Assembly (NCBI GenBank): GCA_934445035.1
Contig: CAKSDI010000001.1
Span: 390,605 to 454,604 of the forward strand
Length of the DNA: 64,000 bases
Direction of reading: 5' to 3'
Source: an uncultured Eubacteriales bacterium
Lineage (GTDB): Bacteria > Bacillota > Clostridia > Oscillospirales > Acutalibacteraceae
The notes under the pieces are model-generated. The model made no database searches, was not told the DNA's origin, and saw only the letters and a program-made list of their open reading frames with translations. How positions within the stretch are numbered: the first letter of the stretch is position 1; each line of letters opens with the position of its first letter. This document shows positions 48,218-58,161 of the stretch, piece by piece. The position numbers and the translations under genes are program-made.

Positions 48218-50155
48218 ATGAGTAATGAAAACAATATTCAGGTGACCGGGAATTATGATGAAAATTCCATACAGGTGCTTGAAGGACTTGAAGCGGTAAG
48301 AAAAAGACCGGGAATGTACATAGGCTCGACGGGCGAGCGGGGTCTTCACCATCTTGTATATGAGATTGTGGATAACGCTATAGACGAGGCGCTCGCAGGC
48401 TATTGCGATAAGATCCTTGTTGAATTGCTTGACGACGGCGTAATAAGAGTTACCGATAACGGAAGAGGTATTCCTGTGGGAATTCATCCGCAAAAGGGTA
48501 TACCCACAGTCAGCGTGGTATTTACAATTCTTCACGCAGGCGGAAAATTCGGCGGCAGCGGATATAAAGTATCGGGCGGTCTGCACGGAGTGGGAGCCTC
48601 GGTCGTAAACGCGCTTTCTTCCTGGCTCGAAGTTGAGGTAAAAGACGGAAAGCATATCTATAAGCAAAGATATGAAAAAGGAAATATTGCGCAGGATCTT
48701 AAAATAATAGGCGATACCGATAAAACGGGAACGACCGTTACTTTCAAAGCAGATCCCTCAATATTTACCGACACCACCGTTTATTCCTACGATACCCTTT
48801 TATTCAGGCTCCGCGAGCAGGCATTCTTAAACGCGGGTATTAGAATAGTTTTAAAAGACGAAAGATCGGACGCGGATATTAAAGACCGTGAAGACGATCT
48901 GCAGTTTGAGGGCGGAATAAAATCATATGTTGAATATCTGCTTGAAACCGATAAAAAAGATAAATTAAATGATGATATTATTTATATAAGCGGCTCATCC
49001 GGCGACTCCACAGCCGAGATCGCGCTTGTTTGGAGTACTTCTTATTCCACTAAAATAATGTCGTTTGCCAATACTATTCACACTGTTGACGGAGGAACGC
49101 ACGAAACATCCTTTAAAAAGAGCTTATCCGCAACCGTGAATAAATACGGCAGAGATTTTAAAACTCTTAAAGAAAAAAGCCTTAGTATGGACGATGTTTT
49201 AGAGGGCGTTATCGCGGTAATAAGCGTTAAGCTGACAGACGCGCAGTTTGAATCGCAGACTAAAGCAAAGCTCGGAAACACCGCTATAGGAACTCTTGTA
49301 AATAATATAATGCGCGATAAGCTTTATCAGTATTTTGAGGAAAATCCCGCGCAGGCTAAGCTTATAATCGAAAAATCGATTGCCTCTTCAAATGCGAGAG
49401 AGGCGGCTCAAAAAGCAAGAGAGGCTTCAAGAAATAAATCGGGAATCGGAAATAAGACCAGAATGCCCGAAAAGCTTACCGACTGCATTTCAACAGATCC
49501 CACCAAAACCGAGATATTTATAGTCGAGGGAGATTCTGCGGGCGGCAGCGCCGTAGAGGGAAGAAACAGTACCTATCAGGCTATTTTACCGCTTTGGGGT
49601 AAAATGCTCAATGTTGAAAAAGCCAGAGCCGATAAGGTTTACGGCAACGATAAGCTCACCCCTGTTATAGTAGCTTTAGGCACGGGAATTGCCGAGAATT
49701 TTGACATAACGAAATTAAGATACGATAAAATAGTAATAATGGCGGATGCCGATGTTGACGGCTCGCATATCAGAACGCTTCTGCTCACATTTTTCTTCAG
49801 ATATATGCCCGAGCTTATCGAAGAGGGCCATGTGTATCTCGCACAGCCGCCGCTTTTCAGAGTTTCTAAGGGCAAACAGCATTTTGACGCTTTTACAGAC
49901 GAGGAAAAAGCCGAATATATCGAAAGACTCGGCGGAAATGCAGATGTTCAGCGCTATAAAGGTCTCGGTGAAATGAACCCCGAACAGCTCTGGGAAACAA
50001 CGCTCGATCCCGAAAAGCGCACGATGCTCAAAGTAAATATAGCTGACGCCGCCGCGGCAGACGAGGTATTTACAATGCTTATGGGCGAAGAAGTAGAGCC
50101 GAGAAGAAAGTTTATCGAAGATAACGCGGTATTTGCTACCGATCTTGATATTTAA
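48218..50155 (+). CDS. gyrB: DNA gyrase subunit B
   Basis: A 645-residue GHKL ATPase subunit of gyrase. The ATP lid and pocket appear as VDNAIDEALAGYCDKI, DNGRGIPVGIHP and GGLHGVGASVVNALS. The Toprim part has EGDSAGGSA and MADADVDGSHIRTLLLTF. The conserved PLRGK is PLWGK here (ILPLWGKMLNVEKARADKVYGNDKL), a change I associate with Ruminococcaceae. AGGAGAAAAAA precedes the start. gyrA follows after 18 bases. Confidence 0.97.
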   Translation: MSNENNIQVTGNYDENSIQVLEGLEAVRKRPGMYIGSTGERGLHHLVYEIVDNAIDEALAGYCDKILVELLDDGVIRVTDNGRGIPVGIHPQKGIPTVSVVFTILHAGGKFGGSGYKVSGGLHGVGASVVNALSSWLEVEVKDGKHIYKQRYEKGNIAQDLKIIGDTDKTGTTVTFKADPSIFTDTTVYSYDTLLFRLREQAFLNAGIRIVLKDERSDADIKDREDDLQFEGGIKSYVEYLLETDKKDKLNDDIIYISGSSGDSTAEIALVWSTSYSTKIMSFANTIHTVDGGTHETSFKKSLSATVNKYGRDFKTLKEKSLSMDDVLEGVIAVISVKLTDAQFESQTKAKLGNTAIGTLVNNIMRDKLYQYFEENPAQAKLIIEKSIASSNAREAAQKAREASRNKSGIGNKTRMPEKLTDCISTDPTKTEIFIVEGDSAGGSAVEGRNSTYQAILPLWGKMLNVEKARADKVYGNDKLTPVIVALGTGIAENFDITKLRYDKIVIMADADVDGSHIRTLLLTFFFRYMPELIEEGHVYLAQPPLFRVSKGKQHFDAFTDEEKAEYIERLGGNADVQRYKGLGEMNPEQLWETTLDPEKRTMLKVNIADAAAADEVFTMLMGEEVEPRRKFIEDNAVFATDLDI

Positions 50156-50173
50156 GGAAAGGAGAGGGTAAAA

Positions 50174-52711
50174 ATGGCTAAAAGTGAAATTGTTTTCTGG
50201 CCCGAAAGCGAGCAGACCAAAATCGAGCCTGTGGAAATAACAGAAGAAGTAAAACAGAGTATGCTGCAGTATTCAATGTCGGTGCTTGTAGGAAGAGCGC
50301 TGCCTGATGTGCGCGACGGTCTTAAGCCCGTTCACAGAAGAATACTTTATACAATGTATGAAAACGGACTCTCTCCGGATAAGGCTTACAGAAAATGCGC
50401 GGACACCGTCGGCGCGGTTCTCGGCCGCTATCATCCTCACGGTGACGCGAGCGTTTATGACGCTATGGTGCGAATGGCGCAGGACTTTTCTTTGCGCTAT
50501 CCGCTTATTGACGGTCACGGAAACTTCGGTAATATAGACGGATATCCCGCCGCGGCATACAGGTATACAGAGTCAAGAATGAACAGGCTCTCCCTTAATA
50601 TGCTCGACGATATAGATAAAGACACCGTCGACTTTATGCCTAACTATGACGACCGCTTAAAAGAGCCGGAAGTGCTGCCCGTCAGATTTCCTCAGCTGCT
50701 TGTAAACGGATCTTCGGGTATAGCTGTCGGAATGGCGACGGAAATTCCTCCGCATAATTTAGGCGAGGTCATAGACGGAATGTGCTGTCTTATAGATAAC
50801 CCCGAAGCCGATCTGCAGGAAATTTGTCAGTACATAAAGGGCCCCGATTTCCCGACAGGCGGAATTATTATGGGAAGATCGGGTATCCGTGCCGCTTACG
50901 CTACGGGCAGAGGAAAAATAATTGTCCGCGGTAAAGCGGAAATTGAGGAACAGAAAAACGGAAGATTTCGAATCGTTATCACAGAGCTTCCGTATAAAGT
51001 AAGGAAAAAAGACCTTGTTAAGCACATTTACGATCTCGCGGCGGAAAAGCGAATTGAGGGAATAGACGATGTTGTTGACTATTCCTCTAAGCGTGACGGC
51101 GGTATAAAAATAATCGTCGATATCAAAAAAGACGCTAATCCGCAGGTCGTTTTGAATAAGCTTTATTCCTATACTGCCCTGCAGTCCACTTTCGGTGCTA
51201 TTTTGCTTGCTATTGTAAACGGCAAGCCGCAGGTGCTCACCTTAAAGGAAATGCTTTTAGACTGCATTGATTTCCAGTGCTCGATAATCACAAGAAGAAC
51301 GGAATACGACCGCAAAAAAGCCGCCGAGCGCGCTCATATACTTGAAGGTCTTAAAATCGCTCTTGATTTTATCGACGAGGTTATCTCGATAATCAGAAAT
51401 TCAAAGACTATCCCCGAAAGCAAGCAGGCTTTAACGGACAGATTCGGGCTTGACGATATTCAGACAACTGCTATTGTCCAGATGCAGCTCGGAAAGCTTG
51501 CCGGAATGGAAAAGCAGAAAATTCTTGAAGAATTAGAGCAGAAACTTGCGTTTATCAAGGAATGCGACGAAATTTTAGGCGATAAGGCGAGAATTCTCGA
51601 TATTGTTAAAACAGAGTCGTTAAATCTTCGCGATAAATTCTCCGATGACCGCCGCACGGAAATATCCGATGTTGCGGGCGAAGTGGATATTGAAGATCTC
51701 ATTCCCGAAGAGGAATGCGTTATCACTAAAACGGTCAACGGTTATATTAAAAGGCTTCCTGCCGATACTTATTCTGTTCAGCACAGAGGCGGCAGAGGAA
51801 TTACAGGTATGACCACAAGAGAAGACGATGTGGTAGAAAATATGTTTACCTGCTCTTCTCACGATACGATAATGCTCTTCTCAAATCTCGGCAGAGCATA
51901 CAGGCTCAAAGCCTATGAAATTCCCGAGGGCTCAAGAACGGCAAAGGGAATGAATATGATAAATATCGTTCCTCTTATGAACGGCGAGAAGATAACGAAG
52001 ATAATCCCTGTCACTCAAACAGAGGAGCAGGAAGACTTCATCGCAATGGTAACGAGAAAGGGTATAATCAAGCGCACAAGGCTGACCGAGTTTAAAAATA
52101 CCCGTAAAAACGGAATTATCGCTATCTCTATTGATGATGACGATGAGCTTGCGTTCGTTCGTATGACCGATGGCAGCGACTATATCTTTATTGCAACCTA
52201 TCTCGGATATGCGATTAGGTTTGATGAAAAGAATGTCCGCGCAATGGGAAGAACGGCAAGAGGCGTTAAAGCGATAAGTATGCGCGAGGGCGATTATGTT
52301 GTGGATATGGCTGTCTGCAAAGCGGACGACAGAATTCTCACCGTCACCGAAACAGGTTACGGCAGAATAAGCCCGATCTCCGATTACCGCCTGCAGTCAA
52401 GAGGCGGAAAGGGTATAATCAATTACCGCACATCTAAATACGGCAATGTTGCGGCAACAGTACCCGTTACCGATAACGACGATGTTATAATGATATCCTC
52501 CGGCGGTATAATAATAAGGATCTTCGCCGGCGATATTTCCGAATTTGCAAGACCTTCAAAGGGCGTTAGAGTAATGAGAGTGGCAGAAGATGAAAAAATT
52601 CTCTCTGTTGCGCTTGCGGATCACGACGACTCTCAGGTCAACGATGTTCCCGAAGAGGCTGACGCCGACGCGGGCGTTGTGACCGAAGAAGACGAGGCGG
52701 CGGAAGAATAA
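50174..52711 (+). CDS. gyrA: DNA gyrase subunit A
   Basis: An 845-residue breakage-reunion subunit of gyrase. The catalytic tyrosine is in AAYRYTESRM. The quinolone-determining region reads HPHGDASVYDAMVRMAQDFSLRYPLIDGHGNFG; Ala stands where E. coli has Ser83, as in mycobacteria. The C-terminal beta-pinwheel contains the GyrA box as QHRGGRGITGM (about residue 535-545). The tail is acidic. AAGGAAAGGAGAGG lies before the start. Confidence 0.97.
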   Translation: MAKSEIVFWPESEQTKIEPVEITEEVKQSMLQYSMSVLVGRALPDVRDGLKPVHRRILYTMYENGLSPDKAYRKCADTVGAVLGRYHPHGDASVYDAMVRMAQDFSLRYPLIDGHGNFGNIDGYPAAAYRYTESRMNRLSLNMLDDIDKDTVDFMPNYDDRLKEPEVLPVRFPQLLVNGSSGIAVGMATEIPPHNLGEVIDGMCCLIDNPEADLQEICQYIKGPDFPTGGIIMGRSGIRAAYATGRGKIIVRGKAEIEEQKNGRFRIVITELPYKVRKKDLVKHIYDLAAEKRIEGIDDVVDYSSKRDGGIKIIVDIKKDANPQVVLNKLYSYTALQSTFGAILLAIVNGKPQVLTLKEMLLDCIDFQCSIITRRTEYDRKKAAERAHILEGLKIALDFIDEVISIIRNSKTIPESKQALTDRFGLDDIQTTAIVQMQLGKLAGMEKQKILEELEQKLAFIKECDEILGDKARILDIVKTESLNLRDKFSDDRRTEISDVAGEVDIEDLIPEEECVITKTVNGYIKRLPADTYSVQHRGGRGITGMTTREDDVVENMFTCSSHDTIMLFSNLGRAYRLKAYEIPEGSRTAKGMNMINIVPLMNGEKITKIIPVTQTEEQEDFIAMVTRKGIIKRTRLTEFKNTRKNGIIAISIDDDDELAFVRMTDGSDYIFIATYLGYAIRFDEKNVRAMGRTARGVKAISMREGDYVVDMAVCKADDRILTVTETGYGRISPISDYRLQSRGGKGIINYRTSKYGNVAATVPVTDNDDVIMISSGGIIIRIFAGDISEFARPSKGVRVMRVAEDEKILSVALADHDDSQVNDVPEEADADAGVVTEEDEAAEE

Positions 52712-52754
52712 TCGGGGTTATGAGGAAATACAATTTTCAGGGAGTATTTCACAA

Positions 52755-53744
52755 ATGCTGAATAATTATATTGATGAAAAATATCTGATCCGTCATTTGG
52801 AAAAGAAAGAGGTCAAAAAATCCGCGCTTAAAGCGGGTATCGCTCTGCTTTTCTCTTATGTGACCGTATCCGTGTTTCCCGTGCTGCTCAGGTTATTTCT
52901 TAAAAAGGTAGATATTTTCGGGAAAAATTATTATTATCTGTTGTCCGACAGCGGATTTTCACAGTTAATTCAGATAATTTTTTCGATACTTATGTTTATT
53001 GTCCCTTTTACTTTGGTTGCAAAGCTTTCAAAGGAAAAGATAAGCAGGCTTATCCCGTTTGATAAGCCGCAGGGCGATTTAAAGGCGCTGTTTTTATTCG
53101 GGCTCGGATTTTGCGGATTTGCCAATATCTCCGTTTCCTATGCAGGCTCGCTTTTGACCCAGCTCGGCTTTCCCTCTTATGATATGCCGTCAGGTTCGGA
53201 CCCCACGGGATTTTTCGGGTTTATGCTCACTGTTATCTCAACGGCGGTAATTCCGCCGCTTGTTGAGGAATTCGCATTCAGAGGCGTTCTTTTCGGCTGG
53301 CTTAAAAAATATTCCGATAAATTTGCGCTTTTTGCCACAGCTATCCTTTTCGGACTTATGCACAGAAATTTTATTCAGATGTTCTTTGCGTTTTTAGTCG
53401 GCCTTATTTTAGGGTTTATAAGACTTAAATCAGGATCTATATGGCTTGCGGTCGCGGTGCACGCCGCCAATAACTTCTTTGCGGTAGTCACCGATTATGC
53501 CTCTCAGATTTTGAGCGACTCTTCGCAGTCGGTTATGTACCTTATCTTAAATATAGCTTACCTTATTGTCGGCATTTTAGGTCTGCTTTTTGTAACTAAG
53601 GATAAGGAAATGTTCAGGTTATGCGGCACAAAAAGTAATTATTTAAGGGAATCGGACTTGTATGTATCGCTTTTTACAAGCGTTCCCGTAATTCTTTTCA
53701 GTGTCTTTTGCATAATAGAATCTTTGCTCTATTTTATTATTTAA
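52755..53744 (+). CDS. CPBP-family intramembrane protease
   Basis: A 329-residue polytopic membrane protein with about eight helices. The CPBP (Abi/Rce1-like) motifs are present: EEFAFRGVLFGWL with the catalytic glutamates, FGLMHRNFIQMFFAFLVGLILG with a histidine, and AVAVHAANNFFAV. Family members are glutamic intramembrane endopeptidases for CAAX-like processing or bacteriocin immunity. The cytoplasmic start MLNNYIDEKYLIRHLEKKEVKKSALK is basic. It follows gyrA by 43 bases; the substrate is unknown. Confidence 0.88.
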   Translation: MLNNYIDEKYLIRHLEKKEVKKSALKAGIALLFSYVTVSVFPVLLRLFLKKVDIFGKNYYYLLSDSGFSQLIQIIFSILMFIVPFTLVAKLSKEKISRLIPFDKPQGDLKALFLFGLGFCGFANISVSYAGSLLTQLGFPSYDMPSGSDPTGFFGFMLTVISTAVIPPLVEEFAFRGVLFGWLKKYSDKFALFATAILFGLMHRNFIQMFFAFLVGLILGFIRLKSGSIWLAVAVHAANNFFAVVTDYASQILSDSSQSVMYLILNIAYLIVGILGLLFVTKDKEMFRLCGTKSNYLRESDLYVSLFTSVPVILFSVFCIIESLLYFII

Positions 53745-53754
53745 GGAGGAAAAA

Positions 53755-54594
53755 ATGTTAATGTTTGATGAGGAAATTTATGAATGGTCGCTGGGTGAAG
53801 GTGCAGATTTTCTGCCGGCTGTTCAGCATATTGCCAATGTTTTGCTGGTAGTTTTAATGTTTATTGTAGGAGCGGCTCTTATTTCGGGCGCTATATCTAT
53901 AGTTTTGTGGGCGTTAAGAGCTGTAGGCGTTTGTAAAATGTCCGAAAAGGAAAAACTCAAAAATCCGTGGTATTCCTTTATCCCGTTTTTTGACGCGATC
54001 GCTATAGGAAGACTTGGAGCCGGCTATAATAAGAAAAATATGGCTGTTACCAAAAATAACTCAAAGGCTTTGCTTGTCCTTCAAATAATTTTAAGCGTAT
54101 TGGCAATTATATTTGTTTTCGCGGCAATAGGGCTTTTGATAAAAGGAGTTGCAATTTCCGAGATAGAAAATTCGGGCGAGCTCAGCTATTCCTTTTTCAC
54201 TTCGGCAGGATTGTTCCTTTTGTTTTATTTTGCCTTTATCGGCGTATCTATAGCTTACCTCGTAACATATTATATCTGCCTTTATAATATCTACTTAAAA
54301 TTTAACCGTGATAATGCGGTCCTTTTCACAGTTCTCGGAATTTTCTTCTCATTTTTAATTCCGATATTCCTTTTTATCAGCAGCAAAAACGAACCTTGCT
54401 ACAGCGACGAGGAATTCAGAAGAAAGAAATTGGCTAAATTAAACGCTATGCTTGCCGCGCAAAAAGCCGCACAGGCAGCGCAAGCAGCAAGGGTAGCACA
54501 GCCGATTCAGGACGCCGCTCCGGCAGCACCTGCGGAAGAAGTAAAAGAAGAAACTTCTAACGAAGAGATAAAAGAAGAAAAACCGGAAGAGTAA
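53755..54594 (+). CDS. Membrane protein with an Ala/Glu-rich tail, unknown function
   Basis: A 279-residue protein. Five hydrophobic helices occur (about 22-55, 110-135, 150-170, 175-190, 205-220). The segment KEKLKNPWYSFIPFFDAIAIGRLGAGYNKKN and TYYICLYNIYLKFNRDNAVLFTVLGIFF recall clostridial proteins of the DUF5684 type, but I am not sure. The last 50 residues are KLAKLNAMLAAQKAAQAAQAARVAQ and then acidic EEV/KEE repeats. AAGGAGGAAAAA precedes the ATG; it is 11 bases after the CPBP gene and probably co-transcribed. Confidence 0.7.
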   Translation: MLMFDEEIYEWSLGEGADFLPAVQHIANVLLVVLMFIVGAALISGAISIVLWALRAVGVCKMSEKEKLKNPWYSFIPFFDAIAIGRLGAGYNKKNMAVTKNNSKALLVLQIILSVLAIIFVFAAIGLLIKGVAISEIENSGELSYSFFTSAGLFLLFYFAFIGVSIAYLVTYYICLYNIYLKFNRDNAVLFTVLGIFFSFLIPIFLFISSKNEPCYSDEEFRRKKLAKLNAMLAAQKAAQAAQAARVAQPIQDAAPAAPAEEVKEETSNEEIKEEKPEE

Positions 54595-54600
54595 AATAAA

Positions 54601-54800
54601 AGGCTCCCGACTTCGAGGGAGGCAAGGATTATACTAAAAAATAAGGCTCCCGACTTCGAGGGAGCTGTCACCGAAGGTGACTGAGGGAGAGAAAGACTAA
54701 GGATTTTGCGGTCGGCTTTATAGTTTTTCTGAAACTAAAGCCTATCTCTCCCTCCGACAAAGCTATCGCTTTGCCACCTCCCTCGTCAGAGGGAGGCAGG
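54601..54800. repeat. Palindromic intergenic repeat (MITE-like)
   Basis: The unit GGCTCCCGACTTCGAGGGAG occurs at 54602-54621 and again at 54645-54664. The second copy continues with a GTCACC-GAA-GGTGAC hairpin and GAGGGAGAG. The opposite arm starts CTCTCCCTC (54746) and has CAAAGC-TATC-GCTTTG and GAGGGAGGC. I have seen similar sequences between genes of many gut clostridia. No coding frame is supported; direct TCTAACATCTAA repeats follow. Confidence 0.8.
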
Positions 54801-54842
54801 GTTTCTCTAAAGTCTAACATCTAACCTCTAACATCTAAATTA

Positions 54843-54875
54843 GCTGTCGCCCGAAACTCAAGCGGCAGCCTTTTT
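54843..54875 (+). terminator. Possible terminator before tadA
   Basis: GCTGTCGC / GCGGCAGC with an 11-base loop is followed by CTTTTT. It lies just before the tadA start, so the ribosome binding site of tadA is poor and the hairpin may reduce read-through. Confidence 0.55.
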
Positions 54876-54884
54876 AAAACTGAA

Positions 54885-55325
54885 ATGGATAAAAAATTTA
54901 TGTTTGAGGCGATAAGCCTCGCAAAAGAAGCGTATAAATGCGGCGAGATCCCCGTCGGCGCAGTGATCGTAAAAGACGGGGAAATAATAGGCAGGGGCAG
55001 AAATATGCGCGAGGAAAAGCGCGATCCCACTTCCCACGCCGAAATAGAGGCTATTAAAAACGCCGCTATGAATATCGGCTCCTGGCGGCTTGACGATTGC
55101 TCTTTATATGTCACATTAGAACCGTGCTGTATGTGCGCGGGCGCTATAATAAACGCAAGAATAAAAGAGCTTGTTTTCGGAGCTTACGATACTCTTGCCG
55201 GCTGTGCCGACAGCGCCGAAAACCTCTTTTCAAAGAAATTTTCTTCAAAAACCGAAGTTTTCGGCGGAATAGCAGAGCAGGAATGCACAGATCTTATTAA
55301 AAGCTTTTTTGAAAAATTAAGATGA
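54885..55325 (+). CDS. tadA: tRNA-specific adenosine deaminase
   Basis: A 146-residue zinc deaminase that makes inosine-34 in tRNA-Arg(ACG). The zinc site is HAEIEAI and EPCCMCAGAI. ARIKELVFGAYDTLAGCADS is the family C-terminal segment. No strong Shine-Dalgarno is visible. Its last bases overlap the convergent flippase gene by nine bases. Confidence 0.93.
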   Translation: MDKKFMFEAISLAKEAYKCGEIPVGAVIVKDGEIIGRGRNMREEKRDPTSHAEIEAIKNAAMNIGSWRLDDCSLYVTLEPCCMCAGAIINARIKELVFGAYDTLAGCADSAENLFSKKFSSKTEVFGGIAEQECTDLIKSFFEKLR

Positions 55326-56828
55326 AATAAGTCTTTTAAATTCAGAAATGCTTGTGCATCCGAAAAGCAGTAATCCTAAAGCATAGAGGGTCAGGCTGAA
55401 AACGCACAGCAGTATTATGTAAACCAAATTTCCGAAATTGCAGGTGCTTTTAAGTATCAGGTTTGAAAAAACGGCGGCGGCAAAGGCTGTAAAAAGCGGA
55501 GTTATCAGATTTTTAAAATAATCTATCTTTGCGTCAGTCACTTTTATAAGCCTTGAAATATTTAAAATGCAGGTAAGCGCGTTTGAAAGATACATAATTC
55601 CGATAAATCCGTTAAGCCCGTATTTCGGAACAATGAAATAAATAAGCACAAGCCTTAAAAGAGAGTCTAAAATGCTTGTTCTGAAAGTAAAAGCCTGCTG
55701 ATCAAGCCCCTTTAAAATTCCGTCGCACATACTGTCAAGGTACATCAGCGGCACTATCGGAGAAAGCATCACAAGCAAAATTCCCACATCTTGCGATCTA
55801 TAGATAAGCTCGCCGATAGCCTTCCCCCCTGTCATAAACACTGCGGCGAAGATAAATCCCAAAAGGGAAGTTAAAACAATTATCCGCTCAACACCTGATT
55901 TTAACATACTTTTCTTCCCTAAAACCGAAGCCTCGGAAATTTCCGGAATTAAAAGAGTGGAAAGCGAATTTAAAAGTATTCCCGGGAAAAACAGCACGGG
56001 AAGCGCCATTCCCTTTATCATTCCGAATAAACTCAAAGAATTTCCCGAAACATAAGAAAGAGCTTTAGGCATCATAATATTCTCGGCAGTCCTAAGAAGA
56101 GAATTAAGATACCTGCCGGCGGTTATAGGGAAAGCGATATGAAATATTTTTCTTTTGTATCCGCGGTTTTCTTTAATAGTTTTAATATCAAGCTTTTTTA
56201 TATCTATGCGGTATAATAAGAGCATAGCGGATGAGCAAACAAGCTCGGCGGCTGTATCGCCGATAAAGAGCGCCGCGCATAGATAAGATAATCCTAAACC
56301 CTTGAATTTATTTACAAGCAGCACCGCAACGCCAATTCTCACCGCCTGCTCCGCCACTGTTACGGCGGAAAAAGGCGCGGTCTTTCTCCTCGCGATAAAA
56401 TATCCCCTTATATTTGAAGAAATGCCGAGAGAAAACAAAGATAATGAGAGCGCTTTTATTGACAGCACGGCGCGGCTGTCCCTTAAGATCCTTTGCGCAA
56501 ACACTCCCGCGCCGAACCACAGCACGGCAAATGAAACAAGAGCTATCGCCATAGAGAGAATAAAAGCTCCGTGCATAGTCTTTTTTATGCCGTTTTTGCT
56601 GCCGCTTACAAGCTCTTCGGAAACAAGTCTTGTAACGGCGGTGCAAATTCCGCAGGCGGAAAAAGCCGCGGCAAGCGCGTAGATAGAAAATATCACCTGA
56701 TAAAGTCCCACGCCCTCGCTGCCCACGGCGCCCGCCATCCAGACTTTAAAAACTATGCCTGCAAACCTCAATATCAGCGAAGACGCTGTGAGAACGGCGG
56801 CATTTTTAATAAAAACAGTTTTTTTCAC
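55317..56828 (-). CDS. SpoVB/MurJ-type polysaccharide flippase (MOP superfamily)
   Basis: A 503-residue membrane protein with about 14 helices. The start KTVFIKNAAVLTASSLILRFAGIVFKVWMAGAVGSEGVGLYQVIFSIYALAAAFSACGICTAVTRLVSEE is typical of SpoVB-like exporters, which move lipid-linked sugar or peptidoglycan precursors, in SpoVB's case for the spore cortex. The GTG at 56828 is chosen because GGGGTGA lies 7-9 bases before it; the longer TTG start would put this site inside the gene. It is divergent from rarA and convergent with tadA. The sporulation role is inference. Confidence 0.85.
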   Translation of the reverse strand: MKKTVFIKNAAVLTASSLILRFAGIVFKVWMAGAVGSEGVGLYQVIFSIYALAAAFSACGICTAVTRLVSEELVSGSKNGIKKTMHGAFILSMAIALVSFAVLWFGAGVFAQRILRDSRAVLSIKALSLSLFSLGISSNIRGYFIARRKTAPFSAVTVAEQAVRIGVAVLLVNKFKGLGLSYLCAALFIGDTAAELVCSSAMLLLYRIDIKKLDIKTIKENRGYKRKIFHIAFPITAGRYLNSLLRTAENIMMPKALSYVSGNSLSLFGMIKGMALPVLFFPGILLNSLSTLLIPEISEASVLGKKSMLKSGVERIIVLTSLLGFIFAAVFMTGGKAIGELIYRSQDVGILLVMLSPIVPLMYLDSMCDGILKGLDQQAFTFRTSILDSLLRLVLIYFIVPKYGLNGFIGIMYLSNALTCILNISRLIKVTDAKIDYFKNLITPLFTAFAAAVFSNLILKSTCNFGNLVYIILLCVFSLTLYALGLLLFGCTSISEFKRLISS

Positions 56829-56898
56829 GATCTTTTCACCCCAAAACAATAATATGATTGAAAATAACCTTTAATAAGTTAATTTTCGGAGGAATAAT

Positions 56899-58161
56899 AT
56901 GAATTCACCTCTTGCGGACAGAGCAAGACCTCAAACTATCGATGAGGTTATCGGTCAAAAGCACCTTATCGGCGAGGGCAGAATACTAAGAAAGATCATA
57001 GAATCGGGAAATCTGCCTAACCTTATATTTTACGGACCGTCGGGAGTGGGCAAGACCACCGTCGCACGGATAATAGCTGAAAACTGCAATAAAAAGCTTT
57101 GCTATTTAAACGCTACCACCGCCTCGACCTCGGATATCAAGGATATAATAAACTCAATAGGTACTTTAGAGGCGGCAGGCGGAATTTTGCTCTATCTTGA
57201 CGAAATTCAGTACTTCAATAAAAAACAACAGCAAATTTTGCTTTCTTATATTGAAAACGGCGATATCACCCTTATCGCCTCTACCACCGAAAACCCCTAT
57301 TTTTATGTCTATAACGCGATTTTAAGCCGTTCTACGGTGCTTGAATTCAAGGCAGTAAAAGAAGAGGATATAAAAGAGGCGGTCATCAGAGCGCTTAAAT
57401 TCTGCGAGGGAAATATCGAAATCAGCGAGAAAAACGCGAAAAAGATAGCCTGCGCCGCCGCCGGCGATGTAAGACGGGCGCTGAATATGCTCGAACTTTG
57501 CGTTATGCTCGATTCTGCGGATAAGAGATCGGAGATATCCGATGAAACGGTCGAGCAGATACTCGCCGGCAACTCCGTGCGATATGACAGGGACTCCGAC
57601 GAGCATTACGATCTTCTTTCCGCCTATCAGAAATCAATGCGCGGTTCCGATCCAGACGCCGCCGTTTACTATCTCGCGAGAATTCTCGCCGCAGGCGACC
57701 TTCCGAGCGCCTGCAGAAGACTTATGGTGTGCGCAAGCGAGGATGTGGGGCTTGCCTATCCGCAGATAATTCCTATAGTTAAAGCCGCTGTGGATACTGC
57801 TTTGGCGGTAGGCTTGCCCGAGGCGCAGATCCCCCTTGCAGACGCGGTGATATTAGTGGCTCTTTCGCCTAAATCAAATTCGGGCTGTATGGCAATAGAG
57901 CAGGCTTTTTCCGATATAGAGTCGGGCAGAGTGTACCCGATACCGAGAAATCTTCAGAACAAGCATTTTGACGGCGCCGACGCCGAGGTTAAAGGTCAGC
58001 ACTATATTTATCCTCATAATTACCCTGATCACTATACTTATCAGCAGTATCTGCCCGACGAGATAAAGAATAAAGTCTATTATTCGCCCTGCGATAATAA
58101 GACCGAAAGAGCATTTAACGATTATCATAATAAAATCACCCGAAAGGAAAATAAGAAATGA
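56899..58161 (+). CDS. rarA: Replication-associated recombination protein A (RarA/MgsA)
   Basis: A 420-residue AAA+ ATPase of the RarA/WRNIP1 family, acting at stalled replication forks. The start MNSPLADRARPQTIDEVIGQKHLIGEGRILRKI is the family signature. Walker A is GPSGVGKTT, Walker B is LYLDEIQYF, and sensor 1 is ASTTENPYF. The C-terminal part ends LPDEIKNKVYYSPCDNKTERAFNDYHNKI. GGAGGAATA precedes the ATG. It overlaps the next gene by four bases. Confidence 0.94.
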   Translation: MNSPLADRARPQTIDEVIGQKHLIGEGRILRKIIESGNLPNLIFYGPSGVGKTTVARIIAENCNKKLCYLNATTASTSDIKDIINSIGTLEAAGGILLYLDEIQYFNKKQQQILLSYIENGDITLIASTTENPYFYVYNAILSRSTVLEFKAVKEEDIKEAVIRALKFCEGNIEISEKNAKKIACAAAGDVRRALNMLELCVMLDSADKRSEISDETVEQILAGNSVRYDRDSDEHYDLLSAYQKSMRGSDPDAAVYYLARILAAGDLPSACRRLMVCASEDVGLAYPQIIPIVKAAVDTALAVGLPEAQIPLADAVILVALSPKSNSGCMAIEQAFSDIESGRVYPIPRNLQNKHFDGADAEVKGQHYIYPHNYPDHYTYQQYLPDEIKNKVYYSPCDNKTERAFNDYHNKITRKENKK

